NCBI GenBank assembly: GCA_026706385.1
Contig: JAPOYV010000010.1
Coordinates: 57,748 to 121,747, forward strand
Direction: 5' to 3'
Source of the DNA: Gammaproteobacteria bacterium
GTDB taxonomy: Bacteria; Pseudomonadota; Gammaproteobacteria; Pseudomonadales; Azotimanducaceae
DNA: 64,000 bases
The notes under the pieces are model-generated. The model made no database searches, was not told where the DNA came from, and was given only the letters and a program-made list of their open reading frames with translations. Of this stretch, positions 8,294-17,738 are shown in pieces; the stretch's first letter is position 1, and every line of letters begins with the position of its first letter. The position numbers and the translations under genes are program-made.

Positions 8294-9807
8294 GTTCGAA
8301 CTCATACCGGCACGGCTGCTCCATCAGCCGCGGATCGTTCTGCGTCGTGAGCACGTCGAGCAGCCGGCCTTCGAGTCGGCTGCGGACATTGGCGTAGGCG
8401 GGATCGTCCGCTACATTGTTCATGTAGTGCGGATCCTCGTTGAGGTCGTAGAGTTCCTCGCGGGGGCGCTTCCCGAAGGCCAACTCGTAAAGCGGTTCCA
8501 CATCGTGGTCCTCCCGGTGATGGATCATCCAGGCCTTGGTGGGACTGGCGTCGAGATCGGCGTAGGCCACGAACGTGTCGTAGGCGAGCGTCTCGAAGTC
8601 GGGGGCCGGCGTGCTCGCATCGTCGAGACCCTTCGGATCGCCCATCGGCCAGCGATCGGGCTCGAAGTTGACGATGTAGATGAAATCCCGCGTGCGCAAC
8701 GACCGCTGCGGATACGGCAGGTAGCCCTCCCGGGCACCACCGACATGGCGTTCGCGCCCGGTCACCACGTGGTCCCGCTCCGGATCGATCTGGCCGCTGC
8801 GCAGATCTTTGAGAACCGGCAAGGCTCCTGCCTGTCATGGTCGCCGGGACGTCGATGCCCCCGGCCTCGCAGAAAGTCGGCCCGAAATCCATCAGGTTCA
8901 CGAAATCCGTGACTATGCGCCCGGGCTGGACGCGTCCCGGCCAGCGGACGGCGAGCGCCACTTCGCAACCGATGTCGTACAAGTTGCACTTGGCGCGCGG
9001 CATGCCTGGAATGCCGTGGTCGCCGCTGACGACCAGGAGGGTGTTGTCGAGTTCGCCCCGCGCCCGCAACTCTTCAACGATGATGCCAAGGCCCCTGTCA
9101 ACGGCCTGGCATTCACCGAGGTAGTCCGCGGCGTCCTCGCGGATGTCGTGCACATCAGGGAGGAACGCGGGCAGCCGGCCTTTCAACTCGTCCGGCTCGA
9201 TCCCCCACAGGGCCTTGCCCGAACCACGTTCCCACGTCCGATGGGTATTGGTCGGGCCCCACCAGTAGCAGAACGGCGAACCGTCCGGACGCGCGTCCAG
9301 AAAGGCGCGGAAGTTCTGCCGGGTCTCGTCGTAAAGGGCTTCCTTGGCACCGTCTAACCCTAAGTCCTCCGCGTTGGCCGTCACCCAGTGGGAGAACTGG
9401 TTGAAGTTGCGTCCGGCCGGCTCGAAACGCGTCCGCACGGCGCCAATCGGCGCGTTCAAGGTCCGCCCGGGACTCCACACCTTGTACTGGTAGCCGACGA
9501 AGTAGCCGCCCTTGGCCTCGAGTTCCAGCGGGAAGGTCGGAATGGTCTCGTCCCACACCGCGCCTTGCAGAATGGCACCCAACCCGGTCTGCCAGAAATA
9601 CTGGCCCGCGAGGATCGAACTGCGGCACGGCGTGCACGAGGGCGCCGGCACCAACGCGTTGGTGAACAGGGCGCCTTCCCGGGCGATGCGATCGAAGTTC
9701 GGCGTCTCGATCAGTTCGTTGAGCGAATTCGCCCCTTCGTGCTCGGCATAGGCGCGCGCATAACGGCCCCAATCGTCAGCGAAGGCGAACAGGATGTTGG
9801 GTTTCAT
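8271..9807 (-). pseudogene. Type I sulfatase interrupted by a frameshift
   Basis: Two frames together make one sulfatase of about 510 residues. The N-terminal part (from ATG 9807) holds metal-binding Asp residues (FAFADDWG) and the formylglycine site C-T-P-C-R at residues 58-62, so it would act on sulfate esters after Cys conversion. It also holds SGDHGIPGMPRAKCN. After MTGRSL (about 8821-8838) the homologous sequence jumps to the other frame (PVLKDLRSGQID), consistent with one missing base. The C-terminal part ends at 8271 inside a hairpin. A sequencing error would restore an intact gene. It replaces lipA next to lipB. Confidence 0.8.
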
Positions 9808-9838
9808 GTGGCTCGGCACCTCCGTTTGAATACAGCGC

Positions 9839-10510
9839 TCAAGCCCGCGAGTGCCACGGGCCCGGGACATCCTCGACGAGGTCGAAGCCATAGACGTTGG
9901 CCAGTTCGCGGACGAGCTTCGGCGCAACCTCGCTGACGGTGCATCCGCCGGTCAGGGTCGCGAGCGTGGTGATGCCGATTCCGGTCAAGCCGCACGGCAC
10001 GATTCGGGCGTACGGCGCCAGATCCATGTCGACGTTCAACGCCAGCCCGTGGTAGCTGCAGCCGCGGCGCACGCGCAGACCGAGAGCGGCGATCTTGTCC
10101 GACCCGACATAGACGCCCGGCGCGTCCGGCCGCGCGAATCCACTCACGCCGTAGCCGGCCAACACCCCGACGATGGCCTCTTCGATGCCGCTCACCAAGG
10201 CGCGCACCGTGACGCCCAAGCGGTGCAGATCGAACATCAGATAGCCCACGATCTGACCCGGGCCGTGGTAGGTCACCTGCCCGCCCCGATCGCTTTGCAC
10301 GACCGGGATGTCGCCGGCCGAGAGTACGTACTCTGCCTTGCCCGCTTGCCCCTGCGTGAACACCGGGCGGTGCTCGGTCAGCCAAAGTTCGTCCACGGTC
10401 GTCGCGGCGCGCGCATCCGTAAACGCGCGCATATCGCGCAGCACGTCGCCGTAGAAGGTGTCCGTGCCCAGGTTCCTGACCAAGAGACGGCGCGGCTTCG
10501 GTTGTTCCAC
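9839..10510 (-). CDS. lipB: Lipoyl(octanoyl) transferase
   Basis: LipB moves octanoyl groups from acyl carrier protein to lipoyl domains. This 223-residue protein has the RGGQVTYHGPGQIVGY motif, the conserved Lys (GSDKIAALG, about residue 139) and catalytic Cys (PCGLTGIGIT, about residue 173). It follows dacA by 14 bases, as in many Gammaproteobacteria, but the regulator gene ybeD is not between them and lipA does not follow. Confidence 0.96.
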   Translation of the reverse strand: MEQPKPRRLLVRNLGTDTFYGDVLRDMRAFTDARAATTVDELWLTEHRPVFTQGQAGKAEYVLSAGDIPVVQSDRGGQVTYHGPGQIVGYLMFDLHRLGVTVRALVSGIEEAIVGVLAGYGVSGFARPDAPGVYVGSDKIAALGLRVRRGCSYHGLALNVDMDLAPYARIVPCGLTGIGITTLATLTGGCTVSEVAPKLVRELANVYGFDLVEDVPGPWHSRA

Positions 10511-10524
10511 GCCAAACCCGCGCC

Positions 10525-11724
10525 TTACGACCCTGTCGCCTCGGACGCATCGGGATCGCCCCCGAGCAAGTCGCGGAAGAAGAGATAGACGCTGTCGCCC
10601 ATGCGCGCAAACAGGTTGGCCTCGGGCACGGCTTTGCGCGCCAGTAGCCCTACCTCCGCCAGGACCTCATCATCGAGCGTTACGCGCACCGAGCCGACAC
10701 GCGCCCCGGCCTCGATCGGCGCCTCGAGGTTGCGCGGCAAATCCAGCGCCGCCTCCAGATCGTCGTAGCGACCGCGCGGCAAGGTTATGGTCAGCGCGTC
10801 GGCCACACCCACGGCCACCGAGTCAGCGGTCCCGAACCAGACCTCCGGTGTCGCCAACACTTCATCTGCCTCGTAGAGTTGCCTGTTCTCGTAGTACCTG
10901 AAGCCGTAGGCAAGCAGCTTCTGGGCGTCCTGGAAGCGCTGGCTGTCCGTGTCGGCACCCATGGTCGCCACAATCAACCGCGTACCGTCGCGCAAGGCCG
11001 ACGCCACGAGGCAGTAGCCCGCGGCCTCGGTCAAGCCCGTCTTGACACCATCGACCGACTTGTCCCGCCAGAGCAGCTTGTTGCGATTCGGTTGCTCGAT
11101 GTCGGCGAAGGTGAACGCGCGCTCGCGATACATGGCGTAGTGGTCCGGATAGCGCTCGATCAACCTGGCTGAAAGAACGGCGAGATCGTGCGCCGACGAA
11201 TAGTGGCCGTCGTCGGGCAACCCGGTCGAGTTCACGAACCGGGAATCGCGCAGGCCGAGGTCCTTGGCATGGACGTTCATCATGTCGCCGAAGGCGTCCT
11301 CGTCGCCGGCGATGAACTCCGCGACGGCGACGCTCGCGTCGTTGCCGGACTGAATGACGATTCCGCGCAGCAGATCCTCGAGTGTCACCGTCGTGCCTTC
11401 GCGCACGAACATGCGCGAACCGCCCGTTCGCCACGCGCCGACGCTGATGGGCACGTCGTCGGTTAGCGCGATTCGTCCGGCGGCGAGTTCCACGGCCGCG
11501 ACGTAGCTGGTCATGATCTTGGTAAGGCTGGCGGGCGGCAGCGGCGCGGCGCTGTCGCGTTCGGCAATCACGCGGTCGGTGCCCGCCGCCATCAGCACAT
11601 AGCTCTTCGAGGAGATCGGCGGCGGGTCGGGCACGATGTGGGGCGCCGCGGTCGCCACGCCCGCCGAGGCCAGCGAGAGTCCCACCGTCACACCGAGCCC
11701 CCAAGCTTTCGTCTTGAAACGCAT
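10525..11724 (-). CDS. dacA: D-alanyl-D-alanine carboxypeptidase (PBP5/6)
   Basis: This 399-residue low-molecular-mass penicillin-binding protein trims the terminal D-Ala from peptidoglycan pentapeptides. It has a signal peptide (GVTVGLSLASAGVATA), the acyl-enzyme motif S-L-T-K at residues 66-69, SGN at 126-128, and KTG in VDGVKTGLTEAAG. A C-terminal beta domain follows, ending in a probable membrane-anchoring amphipathic helix (ANLFARMGDSVYLFFRDLL). Start ATG 11724 is chosen because the signal peptide begins there. Confidence 0.95.
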   Translation of the reverse strand: MRFKTKAWGLGVTVGLSLASAGVATAAPHIVPDPPPISSKSYVLMAAGTDRVIAERDSAAPLPPASLTKIMTSYVAAVELAAGRIALTDDVPISVGAWRTGGSRMFVREGTTVTLEDLLRGIVIQSGNDASVAVAEFIAGDEDAFGDMMNVHAKDLGLRDSRFVNSTGLPDDGHYSSAHDLAVLSARLIERYPDHYAMYRERAFTFADIEQPNRNKLLWRDKSVDGVKTGLTEAAGYCLVASALRDGTRLIVATMGADTDSQRFQDAQKLLAYGFRYYENRQLYEADEVLATPEVWFGTADSVAVGVADALTITLPRGRYDDLEAALDLPRNLEAPIEAGARVGSVRVTLDDEVLAEVGLLARKAVPEANLFARMGDSVYLFFRDLLGGDPDASEATGS

Positions 11725-11767
11725 TCGTCTGCTCCTGGTAGCGCGCGCGATACGCATCGGACGCGTG

Positions 11768-12592
11768 TTAGTCCACCGCATGGGCTGCCCCCTCAGATCT
11801 CGCCTGTTCCCGGAACAGCAGCAACGCCTGCAGGCGTTCAGCATCCCAACGCGTCGACAGCGGCCCGATGCGCACCGCAAAGGCGTCCTCGACGCGCACG
11901 ATCGTAGCCTGGTCGGCACCGACCATCGCCAGGTCCATTCGGGCCGCGTCGGCGCGACCGCGGTCTTGGAACGGCCCGGCATGCACGAAGTAACGGGTCC
12001 CAAGGCCCCCCGGCGGGTCGACATCGCCGGGTAGTAAGGACTCCACTCGCACCGAGGCCGTACCGACATCGGCGAAACCGAGCTTAACGGCAGACGCATA
12101 GGACAGGTCAATCAGCCGGTTCTTGCGGAACGGTCCCCGATCGTTGATCCGCACGATCGTCGTCCGGCCGTTCTCGCGGTTGGTCACGCGGGCGTAGCTC
12201 GGAATGGGCAGCGTCTTGTGGGCGGCCGTCAGCGTGAACATGTTGTAGATCTCGCCACTCGACGTCGTGTGGCCGTGGAATTTCTTCCCGTACCATGACG
12301 CAAGGCCGACCTCGTCGTAACCAACGGCGGACTCGAGCACCTCGTAGCGCTTGCCGAAGACCTCGTAGGGAGTGTTGCCGTAACGGCTCTTCGGATCCGC
12401 TCGCACCTCCGGATCGGGCAGACGGGCAAGCCCTGCCGGCGGCGATGCCGGCGCCGAGTCGTGAATCGGCCGCGCGTCCACCCTCGTCGCGGTCCCTTCG
12501 CGCCCGGCATCAATGGACGTGGCGCAACTGGTCACGAGGCCACCGGCAACGCACGCGCCGATCGCGACGGCCCAGCGTCCCCGCCACATCAA
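11768..12592 (-). CDS. rlpA: Septal ring lytic transglycosylase RlpA
   Basis: RlpA cleaves stem-peptide-free glycan strands at the septum. This 274-residue protein has a lipoprotein signal (CVAGGLVTSC), the double-psi beta-barrel domain (VGLASWYGKKFHGHTTSSGEIY, NDRGPFRKNRLIDLS) and a C-terminal SPOR domain (YFVHAGPFQDRGRADAARM) that binds denuded glycans. Its start overlaps the mltB stop by four bases. Confidence 0.94.
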   Translation of the reverse strand: MMWRGRWAVAIGACVAGGLVTSCATSIDAGREGTATRVDARPIHDSAPASPPAGLARLPDPEVRADPKSRYGNTPYEVFGKRYEVLESAVGYDEVGLASWYGKKFHGHTTSSGEIYNMFTLTAAHKTLPIPSYARVTNRENGRTTIVRINDRGPFRKNRLIDLSYASAVKLGFADVGTASVRVESLLPGDVDPPGGLGTRYFVHAGPFQDRGRADAARMDLAMVGADQATIVRVEDAFAVRIGPLSTRWDAERLQALLLFREQARSEGAAHAVD

Positions 12593-13587
12593 CCGTCGCT
12601 CACTGCGGACGCATCGAAGTGGCGGCGGATCTCGGTTGCGAGCTGCAAGACCGCGAGAGCGTACATGGCGCTACGGTTGTACCGCGTGACGACATAGAAA
12701 TCGTGCAGCGCCAGCCAGTATTCGTCTCCGTCCACGGCCTGCATGCGAAACAGCGCCGCACGTGAATCGGCCGGTAGCGCATCGATGCCCACGACGCCCT
12801 GGTCACGGAGAGCGCCAACCGTGTGTTCGAGTTCAAGACCGGCATTGGCCACCTCGTCAAGCGCCGGGTTCTCGAGCTCGACGCGAAGGACCGCCGGGCC
12901 TTGTCCGCGCCAGCCATGGCGCGCGAAGTAGTTCGCGACGCTGCCGATCGCGTCGGCCTTGTTCGTCCAGATGTCCCGCACGCCGTCCGCATCGAAGTCG
13001 ACCGCATAGGCGCGGTAACTCGACGGAATGAACTGCCCGTAGCCCATCGCGCCGGCGTAGGAGCCCATGGGCGCAAACGGGTCGTGGCCTCCTTCGCGAA
13101 CGAGCAGCAGGAACTCGGTCAGTTCGCCCTTGAAGAAGCGCGCGCGCCGCGGGTAGTCGAATGCCAGCGTCGACAGGGCATCGATAACGCGGTAGCGGCC
13201 GAGGTATCGACCAAAGTAGGTCTCGACACCGATCACCGCCACGATCACCTCGGCGGCCACCCCGTATTGCTCCTGCGCAGCCGCCACGGTGCCACCGTGC
13301 TCGCGCCAGAAGTCGACGCCGGCCACGATGCGATCATCGGCCACGAAGATGCCGCGGTACTCGTGCCACGGCTTCGCCTTCTCGGCGGGCCGGGATATGG
13401 CCTCGATGATCGAGTCCTTTCGTTCCGCGCCCGTGAGGACACTCGACAGCCATTGGCGGGAGAACCCGTGCCGAGCGGAGAGATCGTCAAGGTAGGCTTG
13501 AACTTCCGGGCGCGACGCATAATCCGCCGTCGCATGGGGGGTCAGCAACAAGACCGTGGCGACTGCCAATGTGGGGAGCGCCTTCAT
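12589..13587 (-). CDS. mltB: Membrane-bound lytic murein transglycosylase B
   Basis: MltB cleaves peptidoglycan with formation of 1,6-anhydro-muramic ends. This 332-residue protein has a cleavable-type signal sequence (LAVATVLLLTPHATA). The active-site Glu lies in VIGVETYFGRYLGRY, and the substrate loop reads SYAGAMGYGQFIPSSYRAYAVDFDADG. It lies between rodA and rlpA. No lipobox is evident, so it may be a soluble periplasmic form. Confidence 0.94.
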   Translation of the reverse strand: MKALPTLAVATVLLLTPHATADYASRPEVQAYLDDLSARHGFSRQWLSSVLTGAERKDSIIEAISRPAEKAKPWHEYRGIFVADDRIVAGVDFWREHGGTVAAAQEQYGVAAEVIVAVIGVETYFGRYLGRYRVIDALSTLAFDYPRRARFFKGELTEFLLLVREGGHDPFAPMGSYAGAMGYGQFIPSSYRAYAVDFDADGVRDIWTNKADAIGSVANYFARHGWRGQGPAVLRVELENPALDEVANAGLELEHTVGALRDQGVVGIDALPADSRAALFRMQAVDGDEYWLALHDFYVVTRYNRSAMYALAVLQLATEIRRHFDASAVSDG

Positions 13588-13678
13588 TGATTTCCCTATC
13601 GTCCTAGCCGCATTCCGTTTCCTGGAGAGCGCCTAACGGTCGACACTCCCTTGCGACGCGCTTGAGCCCGTGGCTTGC

Positions 13679-14800
13679 CTACCAACCGCGGTGACTGTGG
13701 ATCGACATCACGATGCCGAAACCCGCCAGCAACGTGATCGCCGACGTGCCACCGTAACTCACCAGCGGCAACGGGACGCCGACCACCGGCAACAGCCCCG
13801 AGACCATCGCGATGTTAACAAAGACATAGGCGAAAAAGACCAAGGTCAGGGCGCCTGCCACGAGCCGCCCAAACGTCGTCGGCGAGCTTGTGGCCATGAA
13901 CAGCGCCCGCGCGATGACAACCAGGTAGAGCGCCAGCAACAGCATCGCCCCGACAAGGCCCAACTCTTCGCCGACGACCGCGATTATGAAGTCGGTCCCG
14001 CTCTCCGGCAGGAAGTCAAGCTGGCTTTGCGTTCCCTCACCCAAGCCCTTGCCGAACAAGCCGCCGGAGCCGATCGCGATCTTCGACTGCGCGATGTTCC
14101 AGCCAGCCCCGAGTGGGTCCTGTTCCGGGTTGAGGAACGTCAGGATGCGTTTGCGTTGATAGTCGTTGAGGAAGAGCCATAGCACGGGCGCCGCAGCGGC
14201 CATTGCGCCGCCGGCCGCCGCCACCAGCCACCAGCGGATCCCCGCAAGAACAATGACGGTCAGACCGCCCCCTGCAACGAGCAAGCTGGTGCCGAGGTCG
14301 GGTTGCGGCGCGATCAACGCGGCCGGCGCGATGCACAGTCCTACAGCGACCAGCAAATGGCGCCCGCGCGGCGGCACCGAACGCTCGTGGAGGTACCAGG
14401 CAACCGCGAGCGGCACGGCCAGCTTCATCATCTCGGAGGGCTGGAACCGCGGCAGCCCCGGCAAATCCAGCCAGCGTGTCGAACCCTTGGCCGTGACGCC
14501 CAGTACCAGCACGAGGACGAGCAGCGCGAGTCCAATCAGGTAGACGATTGGCGCCCACCGCAGATACGTGCGGGGCTCAAGTTGCGCCAATGCGACCATG
14601 ACCACGAACGCGAGTCCAACGCGAACCATCTGGCCCGTGACGACGCCAGCTTGCTCGCTGACCGCATTCAAGACCAGCAAGCCGAATCCCGCGATCGCGA
14701 TCAGTGCGACCAACAGCGTCAAGTCCAGGTGCACGTTGTACAGCCGCCGCTGCGCCAGCGCGGTGCCCGCCGGCAAGGTGTAGTGGAAGTCGCGGGCCAA
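13679..14800 (-). CDS. rodA: Rod shape-determining peptidoglycan polymerase RodA
   Basis: RodA is the SEDS-family glycosyltransferase of the elongasome and pairs with PBP2. The 373-residue protein has about ten membrane segments. Conserved SEDS features include WLDLPGLPRFQPSEMMKLAVPLAVAW, the large loop with QSKIAIGSGGLFGKGLGEGTQSQLDFLPE, and the C-terminal PLPLVSYGGTS. It begins 15 bases after mrdA, its partner gene. Confidence 0.96.
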   Translation of the reverse strand: MARDFHYTLPAGTALAQRRLYNVHLDLTLLVALIAIAGFGLLVLNAVSEQAGVVTGQMVRVGLAFVVMVALAQLEPRTYLRWAPIVYLIGLALLVLVLVLGVTAKGSTRWLDLPGLPRFQPSEMMKLAVPLAVAWYLHERSVPPRGRHLLVAVGLCIAPAALIAPQPDLGTSLLVAGGGLTVIVLAGIRWWLVAAAGGAMAAAAPVLWLFLNDYQRKRILTFLNPEQDPLGAGWNIAQSKIAIGSGGLFGKGLGEGTQSQLDFLPESGTDFIIAVVGEELGLVGAMLLLALYLVVIARALFMATSSPTTFGRLVAGALTLVFFAYVFVNIAMVSGLLPVVGVPLPLVSYGGTSAITLLAGFGIVMSIHSHRGW

Positions 14801-14815
14801 CGCCTATCCTCGCGC

Positions 14816-16777
14816 TCAGGTCCCGGCCGCGGCCGGAGTCAGCGGCGCGTCGCTGGCCAGTGCGGGCGGCGCAGGGTCGTCTGTGTCGGGCCGCTTTCCG
14901 AGCAAGTACGCATCCACGACCTCGCGCACGATCGGCCCGGCAACCGAACTCCCCCCACCGCCGTTCTCCACGAACGCGGACAGGGCGATGGCGGGGTCGT
15001 CGGCCGGAGCGAAGGCCATGAACCAAGCGTGCTTGCGGCTGTACTCGTCCAGCAACTCCTCGTCGTACTCCTCCCCTTGGGGAATCTCTACCACTTGGGC
15101 CGTCCCGGACTTGCCGGCAAGGCGGTAGCCAATATCCCGACCGATGTGGGCCCAGGCAATACCATTGCGCAAGTACTCCTGGTTGCCGAGGTGGATGACA
15201 TCCTCCATGGCGTCGACCATTTGCTCCCAATCCGTCTCGGCGAGCCCTTCGACGCGCCCCGGCTGTGCATTCGGGGCCAGTGTCTCCGGCAACACGCCGT
15301 CGCTTGATTTCAACATCCTCGGCGGCACCAACATTCCGCGGTTGGCGATAATCGACGCCACGGTCGCCACCTGCAGAGGCGTCGACAGGAGATCGCCCTG
15401 GCCGATCGCCATGTTGACGGTATCGCCGGGATACCAGGGTTCGCCGCGCTCGCCACGCTTCCAATCGCTGTCCGGTAACACGCCCGCGTCGGCATCGGCC
15501 ACGTCGAGAGACAGCACTCGGCCGTACCCGAATTGCGCCGCGAACTCCGGCAGCGCGTCCACGTCCATCTGCGATCCCAGGTTGTAGAAGTAGCCATTCG
15601 ATGACCGAAAAACGGCCTGGCGCAGGTTGACGATCCCCTGGCCTCCCGGCTGACCCGGCCGCCAATTCCAGGCCCGGTAAACGCGCCGCTGGTTCGGCAG
15701 GCGGAACTCGCCGTAGTCGGCGTAGGTGGCCTCCCAGTCCGTCAGGTCCAGCGCCAAGCCCGCCAGCCCGACGATCGGCTTGAAGGTCGAGCCAGGCGCG
15801 TAGCGTCCGTCGGTTGCCCGATTGAGCAGCGGCTTGTCGCGCGAGTCCAGCAACGCCTGGTACTGCGCTGCCGTCAGCCCGGAGACGAACAGGTTCGGGT
15901 CATAGCTCGGGTTGCTGACCAGGGCCAAGATGCCGCCGGTCTTCGGCTCGATGGCAACGACCGCACCGCGACGGCTGCCGAGCGCCCGCGTCGCAGCGAT
16001 CTGCAGCTCAACGTCCAGGTGCAGGACCAGATCGTGACCCGGGCTCGGCCGCTGGCGCGAGAACTCGCCGCGCTCTACACCGTGGACATCCACCTCCACT
16101 TGGCGGAAGCCCGGCTCGCCGTGCAACGACTGCTCGTAGAACGCCTCCACGCCGCGCTTGCCGATGAAGCGCGTCGAACGGTAGCGGCGGGCATCGAGAT
16201 CGATCAGGTCCTCCTCGGAGATGCGGCGCACGGAACCGACCGCGTGTGCGAACAGCGCGTCGAACGGGTAGTGGCGAACGCTTTCGGGACTGATCACAAC
16301 GCCGGGCAGCCGGTGACGGTTGATCTCGACGATGGCGCGTTGCGCTGGCGTGACGCCCGTCTTCAACGGAATCTCTTCGAGAGGCCGCCGCTTGCGCCGG
16401 ACGCGGTCCTTGAAAGCTGCCCGTTCGTCCGCCGAAAGGCCCACCAGCGCATCGACGTCAAAGAGCGTTCGGTCGAGATCGCCGACGTGTTCGGTGACGA
16501 TGGCGATGGACAAGATGGGCTGGTTGTCGGCCAGCAGATGGCCGTTCCGGTCGTAGATCAGACCGCGCACGGGCACCATCGGCACCGTCTGCCGATGGTT
16601 GTCCTCCGACTGCGTCCGGTACTCTTCGTACTGCACGATCATCAACCAGACAAGCCGCGCACCCAAAACGCTGAACAGGCCCGCCACGATCACGAACAGC
16701 ACAAAAGCCCGTTTCGCGAACGCCTGGCGGAGTTGCTCGGGATCAATCGGCTGCGGCGTCTTGGGATTTCGCGGCAT
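14816..16777 (-). CDS. mrdA: Penicillin-binding protein 2 (elongasome transpeptidase)
   Basis: PBP2 crosslinks peptidoglycan during rod elongation. This 653-residue protein has one N-terminal membrane segment (AFVLFVIVAGLFSVLGARLVWLMIV) and the dimerisation domain. The transpeptidase domain has active-site S-T-F-K (RYAPGSTFKPIVG), S-S-N (FRSSNGYFYN) and K-S-G (AGKSGTAQVVE). A Gly/Pro/Ala-rich tail follows. It is upstream of rodA in the same operon and downstream of rlmH. Confidence 0.96.
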   Translation of the reverse strand: MPRNPKTPQPIDPEQLRQAFAKRAFVLFVIVAGLFSVLGARLVWLMIVQYEEYRTQSEDNHRQTVPMVPVRGLIYDRNGHLLADNQPILSIAIVTEHVGDLDRTLFDVDALVGLSADERAAFKDRVRRKRRPLEEIPLKTGVTPAQRAIVEINRHRLPGVVISPESVRHYPFDALFAHAVGSVRRISEEDLIDLDARRYRSTRFIGKRGVEAFYEQSLHGEPGFRQVEVDVHGVERGEFSRQRPSPGHDLVLHLDVELQIAATRALGSRRGAVVAIEPKTGGILALVSNPSYDPNLFVSGLTAAQYQALLDSRDKPLLNRATDGRYAPGSTFKPIVGLAGLALDLTDWEATYADYGEFRLPNQRRVYRAWNWRPGQPGGQGIVNLRQAVFRSSNGYFYNLGSQMDVDALPEFAAQFGYGRVLSLDVADADAGVLPDSDWKRGERGEPWYPGDTVNMAIGQGDLLSTPLQVATVASIIANRGMLVPPRMLKSSDGVLPETLAPNAQPGRVEGLAETDWEQMVDAMEDVIHLGNQEYLRNGIAWAHIGRDIGYRLAGKSGTAQVVEIPQGEEYDEELLDEYSRKHAWFMAFAPADDPAIALSAFVENGGGGSSVAGPIVREVVDAYLLGKRPDTDDPAPPALASDAPLTPAAAGT

Positions 16778-16854
16778 CGCGCTACAACCTGGCGGCTAGC
16801 GCCCTTTGGGTTCCGGATCGCGAGGCCCGGTGGGCGGACGTCCGCGCTGCCGCG

Positions 16855-17304
16855 CTACGATGCGGCCTGGGCTAGGTGGTATGGATGGCCGCGGAGAATG
16901 CTCCATGCGCGGTAGACCTGTTCGGCGACAACGACGCGCGTGAGCAGATGGGGCAAGGTCATGGCGGACAGCGACAGCACATGTTCGGCCTGACCCCGGG
17001 CTTGCTCGTCGAATCCGGCCACGCCGCCGACGAGTAAGGCGACATCGCGACCGGACTGACGCCACGCGGCAAGCAGTCCCGCCATGTCGTCGCTGCTGAC
17101 GGTCCGACCGCGCCGGTCGAACACCACGGCGATCTCGCGCGGACGGACCTCCGCGAGCAACCGGTCTTCGTCGGATTGACCGCGGCGCGGCGACACGACG
17201 GTCAGTTGCAGGGGACAGTCGGGCGGTAGCCGTTTTGCGTACTGTGCGAAGCCTTCTTCGACCCATCGGGGTGCCTTGCCGACAGCGAGCAGTCTCAATT
17301 TCAC
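16855..17304 (-). CDS. rlmH: 23S rRNA (pseudouridine1915-N3)-methyltransferase
   Basis: RlmH is a small SPOUT methyltransferase acting on helix 69 of 23S rRNA in assembled ribosomes. This 149-residue protein has the family N-terminus (MKLRLLAVGKAPRWVEEGFAQYAKRL), the SAM-binding knot (VALLVGGVAGFDEQARGQAEHVLSLSAMTLPHLL) and C-terminal EQVYRAWSILRGHPYH. It lies between rsfS and mrdA. Confidence 0.95.
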   Translation of the reverse strand: MKLRLLAVGKAPRWVEEGFAQYAKRLPPDCPLQLTVVSPRRGQSDEDRLLAEVRPREIAVVFDRRGRTVSSDDMAGLLAAWRQSGRDVALLVGGVAGFDEQARGQAEHVLSLSAMTLPHLLTRVVVAEQVYRAWSILRGHPYHLAQAAS

Positions 17305-17324
17305 GCGGATCGCTCCGGTAAGCG

Positions 17325-17350
17325 AGCGCGCGCGCTAAAGCGCGCGCGCT
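17325..17350. repeat. Self-complementary CG-alternating hairpin
   Basis: The 12-base palindrome AGCGCGCGCGCT occurs twice, separated by AA, so it can form a 12-bp stem with a two-base loop. It spans the rsfS stop codon and the spacer before rlmH. Alternating CG could also adopt left-handed Z-DNA. Confidence 0.8.
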
Positions 17351-17738
17351 AATCCGAATGTGCCGAACCGCCGTGCGCCGGCTCCGTGACGGCCTCCCAC
17401 AACCGTTCGAGATCGTAGAACGCGCGTGCCTCGGGGCGCATGACGTGCACCACGACGTCGGCGAGGTCGATCAGCACCCAGTCGTTGCCGTCGCGGCCCT
17501 CCGTTCCCAGGACGCCGATACCGTTGGCCTTGGCCGTCTCCACGACGCTGTCCACGATTGCTTTCACATGGCGGTTCGACGTCCCGGTGGCGATCACCAT
17601 GTACTCGGTCAACTCGGTCAAGCCGGAGACGTCGAGGACCACGGGATCGACCGCCTTGCGATCATCCACCGCGGCCGCGACAAGCGCCTTCAACGACTCC
17701 GCGTCAGCCTCCGGGCTGCCTGCGACCGTATAAGCCAT
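17349..17738 (-). CDS. rsfS: Ribosome silencing factor RsfS (RsfA/Iojap)
   Basis: RsfS binds L14 and blocks subunit joining in starved cells. This 129-residue protein matches the family: LKALVAAAVDDRKAVDPVVLDVSGLTELTEYMVIATGTSNRHVKAI, then DWVLIDLADVVVHVMRPEARAFYDLERLW. Its start lies 35 bases inside the end of nadD, so the two are translationally close. Confidence 0.95.
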   Translation of the reverse strand: MAYTVAGSPEADAESLKALVAAAVDDRKAVDPVVLDVSGLTELTEYMVIATGTSNRHVKAIVDSVVETAKANGIGVLGTEGRDGNDWVLIDLADVVVHVMRPEARAFYDLERLWEAVTEPAHGGSAHSD

